64,000 nucleotides of DNA from Haberlea rhodopensis (taxonomy: Eukaryota; Streptophyta; Magnoliopsida; Lamiales; Gesneriaceae). The stretch covers positions 1 through 64,000 of the forward strand of contig CAJQUN010001198.1 of the NCBI GenBank assembly GCA_907163345.1, written 5' to 3'. Below are positions 1 through 7,551 of the stretch, in pieces. Made by a program: the position numbers and the translations under genes. Position 1 is the stretch's first letter; the number at the start of each line of letters is the position of its first letter. The notes under the pieces were generated by a model. The model was not told the DNA's origin and made no database searches. It saw only the letters and a program-made list of their open reading frames with translations.

Positions 1-591
1 GTATATGACTTGATATATCATCTTTTATGTTGGAACAAGTTTTTTGAGCAATTTTCACAAATAAGGGTGATTTTTTTATTTTTTTGGATAAAATTGGATT
101 TTGTACGAATATTCGAATATATGTCTTCGTAAACAAATTCAATTTGTTGAATCAAACAAGAAGTCTTCAGTACATCATTTTTTTTGGTCGGAAGAAGTTT
201 TTGAGAAATTTTCACAATTTATGTAAGTTTTTTGATTTTTTGATAAATTTTGATTTCGTTCGAGTATTCAAGTATTTGTCTTGAGTATATCATTTTCTTG
301 GTTGGAACAAGTTTTTGAGCAATTTTCAAGTTAAGGACGTTTTTTTTGTTTTTGGATAAATTTCGATTTTGTGCGAATATTCGAGTATATGTCTTCGTAA
401 ACAATTCAATTTGTGGAATCTAACATCAAGTCTTGAGTACATCATTTTCTTGGTTGGAAGAAGTTTTGAGAAATTTTCACAATTTTGTAAGTTTTTAGTT
501 TTTTTGATAAATTTCGATTTCGTGCGAGTATTTGAGTATATGTCTTGGTACATCATTTTCTTCGTTGGAATAACTTTTTGAGAAGAGGTTT
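1..591. repeat. AT-rich satellite array, left block
   Basis: Diverged tandem monomers share a fixed order of blocks: TTGATAAATTTCG, GTGCGAATATTCGAG, an optional module CGTAAACAAATTCAATTTG, CATCATTTTCTTGGTTGG, AAGTTTTTGAGAAATTTTC and a T-rich run. Monomers without the module are about 100-115 bp and those with it about 145-160 bp. The same satellite returns at 22016, 26471, 44404 and 55930. Open frames here are chance products of low-complexity sequence. The block ends abruptly at a truncated Copia LTR, so sequence was lost at this junction. Confidence 0.9.
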
Positions 592-909
592 TTGTATAAA
601 TCAAAGTCTTCTAGTATAAACCTTCCTTAATTGGAAGAAGGGGAGACGTAGAAGGATTACACCACCTTCGAACTTCCAGAAACATATCCTGTGTATCTTA
701 TTTCTGCACTCGTTCTTTCTCACTAGCCATCGAGCCGTTCTTACATACAAGAACAGACCGTTCCGCACTTATATTCTCAGTGGTCTGTTCTGTACAAGAA
801 TTGATTAAGAAACAGATTTCTGTCACTAATCCGAAAGAAATCACGAAGGATTAATTTTAGAAGGAGTGTTCATTCACCCCCCCTCTAACACTCCGGACCG
901 ATCCTAACA
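592..909 (+). repeat. truncated 5' LTR of the Copia element
   Basis: Matches the last 331 bp of the 3' LTR (from about 21685) and ends in the same CCGATCCTAACA. The first ~870 bp of the LTR, including the TATA box and the U3 repeats, are missing, so this copy has no recognisable promoter. Against the 3' LTR I see about three substitutions, two single-base indels and a shorter C run (7 versus 19). Confidence 0.9.
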
Positions 910-910
910 G

Positions 911-927
911 TGGTATCAGAGCAGGTC
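911..927 (+). promoter_or_regulatory. primer binding site, tRNA-iMet type (Copia)
   Basis: TGGTATCAGAGCAGGTC lies one base after the LTR end. TGGTATCAGAGC is the usual complement of the 3' end of plant initiator-methionine tRNA and primes minus-strand DNA synthesis. Confidence 0.92.
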
Positions 928-955
928 ATCTTAATCAGCAAAATCACTCGGGCTG

Positions 956-2764
956 ATGGCATCATTCAACAAAATCCCTATGATCTCAAAAGAAGACTAT
1001 GATGACTGGAGAATCAGAATGCAAGCTCATCTAGCAGCTCAGGATGACGATATGTGGTTCGTCATCACTGATGGACCAATGAAGATTCTAAAAATAAATA
1101 CAGCAGTCGCCATTACTGGTGGAGAACCACAAATGGTAGAAAAGGACAGATCCCTCTGGACGAATGAGGAAGAAAGAAAGCAAATCTCGATAATGTGGCC
1201 AAAGACATCTTGTTCAAGACATTGGACAAGAACATGTTCAGCAAAATCAAAATTTGCTCTACTGCCAAAGAAATTTGGGAGAAGATAGCACAGCTATGTG
1301 AAGGCAACGACCAGACCAAAGAAAACAAGCTGACTGTTGCTCTTCAAAGATTTGAGGGCATAAGAATGAAGAGTGGAGAAACTCTAAATGAGTTGATGAA
1401 AGAGTCACTGGCATCATAAATGAACTGAATGGTCTGGGGAAGGAATATTCTAACAGAGAGATCGCTCTGAAAGTTATGAGAGCTCTGCCAAAGGAATGGG
1501 ATGTTAAGACCATTGCCATGAGGGAATCAAAAGATCTTAACAAGGTTGAACTTCATGATCTGTTTGCAGATCTTAAGGCCTATGAGTTTGAACTGATAAG
1601 CAGAGGTGAAGCAGAGCCATTCATCTCTCAACCAAACAAGGCCCTGGCAGCCATTCCAGACCAGATCGCTTCAACATCAGACCGATCTGCTGAACAGATA
1701 AGTAACGATGCTATGTCATTATTTATCAAGAAATTCGGTAAATTCATGTCTAAGAATAAGAGGAACTTCAAACCCTCTCATCATTATAAATCAAGAAAAG
1801 ATGATACTGTTAACGATCAGGCTTGCTACAATTGTGGTAAGACCGGACATTTTATTGCAGATTGCACCAGACCGAAGAAAGAAGAACGGAAAGAAAAGCA
1901 TCGTGATGATAGGAAGAAGAAGCACTACAAATACCGCAAGAATCATGGAAAATCCCAAAAAGTCCTAGTAGCTGAAGAAGGAAACAACAAATGGGCTCAG
2001 ACAGACTCAGACTCGGAAAGCTCTGAATATTCTTCCAGCGAAAGCGAAGAAGATATTCAATGTCTCATGGCAGACGAAGAGATGAGTCAGACAGACGAGG
2101 TATATGATCTTGACTCAAATGAATTTACACGAGAAGAGCTCATGTCCGCACTACAAGACATGGCTAATGATTATAGGATCTTAGCTGAATCATTTGAGAA
2201 GAATAAAGCTAAAGTCAGTGATCAAATGGATGAGCACAACAAACCAAGCTGCTCTGAGCAGGGTGAGTGCAACAATCTCCAGATCGAGCTGAATAAGCTG
2301 AAAATCTCTTATGATCAGCTCCATGAAGAAAATAAGAGAATTAGCACACAAAATGCTAAGCTCTCTCATATATTCAAAACATGGACAAAATCCAGAACAT
2401 CCTTGGAAGAGTTACAAGAGGTTCAAAGAAACGTTGGTGATTTCACCGGCATAGGCTTTGACACCAAAGAATGCACCAAAGATGAATCTGAGCTGTTGCT
2501 GGTAAAGAACCAAGTCAAAACAAATGACATTTGTTAAATCCAGCACAGTATATGAGACTGAAGCACCTAAGATTCAAACATGAGTCTCTTACGTGAGTCA
2601 AAATCTGAGAAAAGGAATTGGTTATGTTGACCAAGCCAAAGAAAAGGCACCAGCAAGATTTGCGTCTATCAGACCAAATCCAAAGGTGCAAGATCGAAGG
2701 CAAGGAAGACAATACAATTACTATAATTCAAAACCGATTCAACGAAGATATAGACTACCCAATG
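956..2764 (+). pseudogene. Copia gag, broken by frameshifts
   Basis: Structural protein that packages element RNA. The ATG at 956 opens a Copia-type gag N-terminus with the hydrophobic and tryptophan pattern of the UBN2/DUF4219 family (YDDWRIRM). The frame shifts near 1200, again near 1410 and again near 2530; the pieces are 956-1200, 1200-1410 and 1430-2537, with a recognisable but unframed tail to 2764. A zinc knuckle CYNCGKTGHFIADC (CX2CX4HX4C) lies at 1824-1865, followed by a Lys/Arg-rich stretch, an acidic Ser/Glu stretch and a probable coiled coil at 2230-2410. The solo LTR interrupts it at 2765; a 78-bp continuation remains at 4773-4850 and the rest resumes after 14389. It is non-functional as it stands. 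Confidence 0.9.
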
Positions 2765-3196
2765 TGTGATGCCCCGAAATTAATTAATGGTAACTTGGAC
2801 ATTAATTATGTTTATATGTTGGATCATGGTTTCATGGATTTATGTGTTGGGTATTAAGATGTTAACATGATTAATTGTGTTAAATTATCAATTATGAGGA
2901 AGATATGATTTTAAATGAAGTTTAGAGCATTGTTGTAAAGTGCTTTTAAAATACCAAGTTGGGTATTTTATACATCATGTTAAGTTTGGGGTACAATTTT
3001 AATTAAGAAAAAGTAAACCCCCCTTTTAAATCCCCTACCCATCACTTTAAACCCCTTTACTTCACCTTTTAAAAATCCCCAAATCACTTCCCAATCCCAA
3101 ACCCTACCCATTTTCGAAATCCACCAAAAGGAAGAAGGAAAGTTCCACAAAAACCTTGTTTGTGTGATCTTTGCTAGGATTTGGAGCCTACAAGAG

Positions 3197-3740
3197 GTAT
3201 GGAACCATTCCTATAAGTTTATGATGTTTGGTGTTGAAATGGGTTAAGTTTTTGATGTTTTATGTGGGTTTGTTTTGGGTATGTGTTGTTTATGGTTGGG
3301 GTATGGTTTTTGAAGTGTTTTATGTGGGTTTTAGTGGGTTATGATGTTATTGAGGTTATATGGAAGTTTGGTTTTGGGTGGCATGAGGATGAGCTTGAAA
3401 AATGAGCATTAATGGCGAAAATTCGATGTACAGCACTCGGCGATCGATCGCCCGTCCTTGGCGATCGATCGCGAGCGTCCAGTACCAGCCAGTAGCATTT
3501 GGCGATCGATCGCCACTTTTGGGCGATCGATCGGCGAGCCTGGCGATCGATCGCGCCAAAAGTGGCGATCGATCGCCAAGAAGGAAATTTTGCCCCCTCG
3601 TCCAGTGTGGTCTCGCGATCGATCGCGCCTGGGCGGCGATCGATCGCGAGCTGAAGAAAAGTGGATTTTTGATTTTTTTGTGGGATTTTTGGATATTGGA
3701 CTATGTTTAGCTTCTAATATCAATTTGTATGGTTGTGTAG
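3197..3740 (+). other. candidate leader intron 1 in the solo LTR
   Basis: Donor CAAGAG|GTATGG (exon ends 3196) is followed by strikingly T-rich DNA; acceptor TTGTGTAG|AACCATCCCAG ends at 3740. The Gypsy LTR has the same donor and acceptor words on the minus strand (30980 to 30433), giving 548 nt there and 544 nt here although the intron bodies differ. The intron would contain the GATCGATC palindrome cluster. This is an inference from conserved splice-like words; no transcript is available. Confidence 0.5.
3439..3650. repeat. cluster of eight GCGATCGATCGC palindromes
   Basis: Perfect or near-perfect palindromes centred on CGATCGATCG occur at 3439, 3460, 3501, 3521, 3541, 3563, 3614 and 3635. 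Outer bases often match as well, as in TGGCGATCGATCGCCA at 3563-3578. The DNA between them is not repeated. Similar clusters lie in the Gypsy LTRs (30526-30740 and two copies) and, with other flanks, in the gag-only element LTRs (38027-38132, 42415-42520). Confidence 0.95.
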
Positions 3741-3825
3741 AACCATCCCAGGTGCCCACAGCATCCAGGAGATAAAGCTCTTCAAATTCTCCACTTTTGG
3801 GAATTAAGGTACGTAAGAGACGTAC
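3741..3825 (+). promoter_or_regulatory. candidate 68-nt leader exon 2 and GTACGT hairpin donor
   Basis: The segment 3741-3808 starts AACCATCCCAG, has no ATG and ends TTAAG|GTACGT. The presumed donor itself forms a perfect hairpin, GTACGT (3809-3814), loop AAGAG, ACGTAC (3820-3825). The same arrangement, AAG|GTACGT with ACGTAC 3-5 nt later, occurs in the LTRs at 6229-6243 and 30354-30370 on the minus strand, with different loops. Confidence 0.55.
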
Positions 3826-3859
3826 GAGCATCGGACGGTAAACCATGCCCTTACATATT

Positions 3860-4070
3860 ATGATGATGTTTAAGATGATGTTTACGATGATGACGTTTAA
3901 GATGATGTTTACGATGATGACGTTTAAGATGATGTTATGATGATGATATCTATGATGATATTTATAATGATGATGCTTATGATGATGTTACGATGATGAT
4001 GCTTAAGATGATGTTTATGATAACGATGTTATGAGGACGTCTATAATGACGAAGTTTATGATAAGGTCAT
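3860..4070 (+). repeat. GATGATG minisatellite in the solo LTR
   Basis: Imperfect tandem repeats of about 27 bp built from GATGATGTTTACGATGATG and variants, decaying to simple GATGAT/TATGAT steps. Dense in ATG triplets, which would hinder downstream translation if kept in a leader RNA. Confidence 0.85.
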
Positions 4071-4081
4071 ACGACGTGTAT

Positions 4082-4340
4082 GATTGGGTAAGACGCCCAT
4101 GTGGTAAGACACCACCCAAAGTATAGGATTGGGTAAGATGCCCTCGTGGTAAGATGCCACGCAATGTTTATAATATGGTAAGACGCCATATGACTGGGTA
4201 AGACGCCCACATGGTAAGATGCCACGCAATGTTTATAATATGGTAAGACGCCATATGATTGGGTAAGATGCCCACGTGGTAAGATGCCACGCAATGATTA
4301 TGATATGGTAAGATGCCATACAATGGGGTAAGACACCCCA
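4082..4340 (+). repeat. array of TAAGAYG-loop hairpins, 65-bp period
   Basis: Repeats begin at 4127, 4192 and 4257, with partial units either side. Inside are twelve copies of GGTAAGAYR, most forming a hairpin with a 7-nt TAAGACG/TAAGATG/TAAGACA loop and different matched stems: TGGG/CCCA (4085-4099), GTGG/CCAC (4101-4115), ATATGG/CCATAT (4173-4191), TGGGG/CCCCA (4324-4340). Confidence 0.88.
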
Positions 4341-4483
4341 ATACATGAATAAGAGTCAGGGATAACCAAGGAGGTCGGAGGACGACCAATAACTTTTACT
4401 TAACTAAGATGTTATGCATTATTGTATGCTTTTATATAATGTTAAGTAAATATATGAATGCTCATGATGTGTTATCCCTGTAG

Positions 4484-4767
4484 GTACACTTTTGGACCAA
4501 GGGCCTAGGGTCGGGTTGAGGAAGTGAGCTAAAGGGAGCATGATGAACGTAGGATGCAGGATTTTTGATAGTCTCTACTCTAGGAGTAGTGTAAATCTAT
4601 AGCTTTAACATTCTTTATTGGGAATGTAATTAAATAGCTTTGAAAACTTTATTTTTGGCCTGTAATCTCCCTAGCTCAAACTACAACCGGAACCCTTAAA
4701 AGGTTATAAATGCATGTTCTGTCCAATTTATGTGTACTAAATGATATTAAGGTAGGAAGACCCTACA
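4484..4767 (+). other. candidate leader exon 3 of the solo LTR
   Basis: Preceded by ATCCCTGTAG, an acceptor-like end, and begins GTACACTTTTGG. The Gypsy LTR has TCCTTGTAG|GTACACGTTTGG at the matching place (minus strand, exon from 29713). Distance to the LTR end is 284 nt here and 287 nt there. Candidate intron 2 would then be 3809-4483 (675 nt). Inference only. Confidence 0.42.
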
Positions 4768-4772
4768 CAATG

Positions 4773-4850
4773 AGAATCAAAGGTTTTCACAGCGCACACA
4801 TCATCACACACAACATCAAAACAGACCAGCACACAGCACACCTTACACAC
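4773..4850 (+). pseudogene. 78-bp Copia gag piece between the two insertions
   Basis: After the second CAATG target duplication the Copia sequence resumes as a His/Gln-rich stretch, then is cut by the next element at 4851. Sequence after 14389 continues it toward WVPKGL, typical of the gag-protease link in Copia elements. No independent function. Confidence 0.75.
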
Positions 4851-5838
4851 TGTAAGGACCCCAAGCCCTTAAAACCTTGATTAGTGTATTAACCACTATG
4901 TGTGGTACATGCTTTCTATAAAATGTCAATCGGGAAGCTCTGATGATACTTAATCATTGCCTGTCAATAAAAGACTCATATGTTTGCCCTTTACCAACCC
5001 CTTGGTGCCGCTTTTCACATTGTAAACTTTTACAAAAATTTGGGCAGAGTCTCCCCATAAATAGAGCTATCCCAAAACAGAGTACAACACATAACAAAAT
5101 TCCCGGCCAGGGAACACATAATACTCAACAGAAAGCAGTAATACAAGTAGATTCCCAGCCAGGGAAGACACCACACATACGTCAACAAAAGTGGGTTCCA
5201 ACACCCACATAATACACCAATGACTCTCTTATCATTCTAGCAATTCAACCTAATTGCATGCAACCTTAAATGAAAGAGAGAAAGGCTCATGCCTTTATAT
5301 ACAATCCATATACAAGTATAATCGTGCTCACATGCGAGCATCATGAATATGAATATGTATAAATCCTCAGGTGTATATATAGGTACTCTATACGATACCG
5401 TGCTCCATCAAGCCCTGGTACCACGATCCTGGGAGTACCTCAAATCAACAGCTCGAGCTCAGCTCCATAGCCATCGATGTACCTGTCCACCTGTCCCAAC
5501 AGAGACAGCCCCCAACGGGGTGAGCATACCAATACACAAAATCCCATAATCATAATAATGAAATTCATAATTTACAACAAAGGTAAATGCTAATGAATTT
5601 AAATGATACTCCCTGGATGGCAACATCCTCATCCGGGATTCCGTGTACTGTCCCTGTTCTCACAACATCAAACTCATCAAATCTCATAAATCAGTAAATC
5701 AACACATTGATTTACACATCGCATGCCTGATCCTCGAATATCAACATATAGTGATTACAAATTCATTAAACATGCAATTACAGATATCACAATATCTAAT
5801 ACTGATTTCACAACCTTGCTATCAATCACAGATAGCTC

Positions 5839-6031
5839 AAATGCCTTAGCATTTATTTTACCATTCCTTCATTATACTTAGACATCTCAAGTGTCTTATA
5901 ATGAATACATGAGTCTACAAACCTAGACATCTCAAATGTCTCATAATGAATACATGATTCTACGAACCTAGACATCTCAAATGTCTTACGAAGAATGCAT
6001 GATTCTACAAACCTAGACATCTCAAATGTCT
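5839..6031. repeat. 45-bp tandem repeat of AGACAT-CTCAA-ATGTCT hairpins
   Basis: Four copies at exact 45-bp spacing (5880, 5925, 5970, 6015) each contain a 6-bp stem AGACAT/ATGTCT with loop CTCAA; the first has a G-T wobble. Just before them lie GCTATC-AATCACA-GATAGC (near 5818-5836) and AAATGC-CTTA-GCATTT (5839-5854). The same array is at 12712-12904 in the other LTR. Confidence 0.9.
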
Positions 6032-6228
6032 CATAATATAGTCATATAAATCCAGTACCCCATATATCATGCAAGAGTCATCCTACTCTAGTGTCACGCA
6101 CGCTACAAGCGGCGATATCAAGATTTGGGTCATTCCTTGGCTATATCAACATATATGTATAACCATACGCAAAACATTCAATGCAATCAAAAACACCTTA
6201 TGCATTTCACATATATATAGTAATGCTC

Positions 6229-6243
6229 GTACGTCGCACGTAC
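6229..6243 (-). promoter_or_regulatory. GTACGT hairpin, donor-like, in the LTR
   Basis: On the minus strand TTTAAG|GTACGT-GCG-ACGTACGAGCA: a perfect 6-bp hairpin with a 3-nt loop. It matches the hairpin at 3809-3825 and the one at 30354-30370 in stem and in the flanking AAG and GAGCA-like bases. Second copy at 13102-13116. Confidence 0.75.
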
Positions 6244-6304
6244 CTTAAATCTCCGAAGTCCGAGCCAAGCCTTGCTCGAGTTCCATGCCCCGAGGAATGA
6301 TGTG

Positions 6305-6945
6305 CTAACACGATAAACAATTCACCATTATTTACGAACATGTAACCTATGTTCAAGCACACCCATATCCCTCACAACATTGTCAATACACGACAATTAT
6401 CCTCTTAAAAGACCCGGGGCAGGGTACATGCAGGGAAGGAATAAATGAGACAATCGAAATTTGTTCAAGAATGCCCTACAAAAATCGAACCTCAATCTCA
6501 CAATTTCGAACCCAATAAAATACCATAATTCATCTAAAATGTCAATTAAGCTATCCAAGCAAGAATCAACATCCCTTGACAAAAACTCCCCATTTTCGAA
6601 CTCAACCCCCATAATTTCGAATCCAAACAAGCCCTTAAATTCAAACCCTTAAAATCCTTCAAATTCGAACCAAAGCTTTTCAATTCGATCTCAATCAAGC
6701 ATCATAATACTCTTAAAACATGCAATAATCGATCAATTGCACGAAATAATACCCCTGCCAAAAACCCCCAAAAATCGAAATCAAACCCTACAATTTTCGA
6801 AAATAATTTCGAACCAAAACCACCGAATTTAGTAGGGAATAACATGAGAGGGATGCAAAAGGGGTAAGGGAGGCTATCCATACGAAATCGGAAGCAAAAT
6901 CAAACGAAAATCGAAGAACCCTAGAAATTGGGGATCGACGCTTAC
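6305..6945 (-). other. candidate leader intron in the non-autonomous element LTR
   Basis: In element sense a pyrimidine-rich leader ends TTTTGCTG|GTAAGCG (exon ends 6946), a strong plant-type donor. T-rich DNA follows, beginning with a TAGGGTT telo-box-like word near 6917-6923, and a candidate acceptor TTTATCGTGTTAG ends at 6305. The next segment, 6304-6244, is 61 nt and ends AAG before GTACGT. Duplicate at 13178-13818. Inference from composition and splice-like words. Confidence 0.45.
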
Positions 6946-7179
6946 CAGCAAAATTCGACTTCCACACGCGACGAAACCTCGAATTGATGGAGGGGAAAGA
7001 AGCGCCTCGTCGAGACGAAGACGGCGGTAGGTCGCACGCCCCGAACGGCGGCCGGACGGCGGCTGGCGCACCGCTTGAAGCGGCGGGGGTCCTGTAGCAG
7101 ACGGGAATCGCGTGGACGGGAAAGAGAGAGGAAGGAGAGGGCTGAAATGATAATTTCCTAAAATCTTGGGTTCAAATGG

Positions 7180-7187
7180 TATTTATA
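7180..7187 (-). promoter_or_regulatory. TATA box of the non-autonomous element LTR
   Basis: Element sense GCTATAAATACC, followed by a C/T-rich stretch (CCCTCTCCTTCCTCTCTC), as in plant 5' leaders. The copy in the 5' LTR, which would drive the element, is at 14053-14060. Confidence 0.7.
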
Positions 7188-7516
7188 GCAAAAATACCCC
7201 GAAAAATTAATAGCCCCACAAATACATCATGATTCCTTAAAAATCATCTGTTTTCAAAAACTCTCTCTCTAACTCCAAAACCCTCTACCGGTGCTCACAC
7301 AGCACCCGAGATTCCGAGACACATCAAAAACCCAACTCTTAGGTTTTACACCGTAATGTGAATACAATCTCAACCTCCGGATCCAACGATCCCAACTGCC
7401 CAAATAAACGAGCCCAGAAGGCCCAACACCTCGATTAAATCCCAAATCGCCACGTAAAACCACTTTAGGGATTATTAATACTCCGGGATTAACACCTATA
7501 ATCCCTGGTCATCACA

Positions 7517-7527
7517 ATATCCCCCAC
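7517..7527 (-). promoter_or_regulatory. polypurine tract of the non-autonomous element
   Basis: Element sense TAGTGGGGGATAT directly before the LTR start TGTGATG. Serves as the plus-strand primer in LTR elements. Confidence 0.8.
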
Positions 7528-7533
7528 TAAAAG

Positions 7534-7551
7534 AATTTCGTCCTCGAAATT
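7534..7551 (-). repeat. AGGA-loop hairpin beside the polypurine tract
   Basis: Element sense AATTTCG-AGGA-CGAAATT, a perfect 7-bp stem 17 nt from the 3' LTR. Equivalent hairpins with other stems but the same loop are at 25673-25692, 31497-31514, 38551-38570 and 63633-63652. Confidence 0.85.

Larger units (their letters stand above)
2765..4767 (+). mobile_element. solo LTR of a Gypsy-type element inside Copia gag
   Basis: A 2003-bp LTR, TGTGAT...CCTACA, flanked by the 5-bp target duplication CAATG (2760-2764 and 4768-4772). Its first ~60 bp resemble the LTR of the Gypsy element at 29427-44403 read on the minus strand (TGTGATATCCCCGAAAT versus TGTGATGCCCCGAAAT), and an internal block around TCTACTCTAGGAGTAGTGTAAA is also shared. 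No internal region or second LTR adjoins it, so recombination between two LTRs probably removed the body. It contains GATCGATC palindromes, a GATGAT minisatellite and a hairpin array, described separately. Confidence 0.9.
4851..7516 (-). repeat. 3' LTR of the non-autonomous element
   Basis: 2666 bp. In element sense it starts at 7516 with TGTGATGACCAGGG and ends at 4851 with GGGGTCCTTACA. Short open frames inside (for example 4943-5212, 6397-6630) recur exactly in the other LTR and have no protein features. It holds a TATA box, a leader-like region and hairpin arrays. Confidence 0.93.

Noticed and set aside
326..604. Satellite ORFs (also 28759-29154, 45141-45425, 57966-58328 and similar)
   Set aside because: They repeat the same Lys/Asn/Phe-rich peptides wherever the satellite occurs, on both strands, and follow monomer length. 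No domain.
911..927. TGGTATCAGAGC sites as tRNA gene fragments
   Set aside because: Only the 3'-complementary stretch is present, always next to an LTR end; they are primer sites.
3439..3650. GCGATCGC as cyanobacterial HIP1 sites, hinting at bacterial DNA
   Set aside because: The motif is longer (GCGATCGATCGC), limited to LTRs of plant retroelements, and surrounded by plant-type sequence.
3402..3846. ORFs rich in Arg-Ser-Ile-Asp over the solo LTR
   Set aside because: They are translations of the GATCGATC palindromes in several frames; the same happens at 30296-30661, 43220-43585 and 54741-55106.
4943..5849. Short plus-strand ORFs in the non-autonomous element LTR
   Set aside because: Repeated exactly in both LTRs only because the LTRs are identical; no domain or signal, and antisense to the element.
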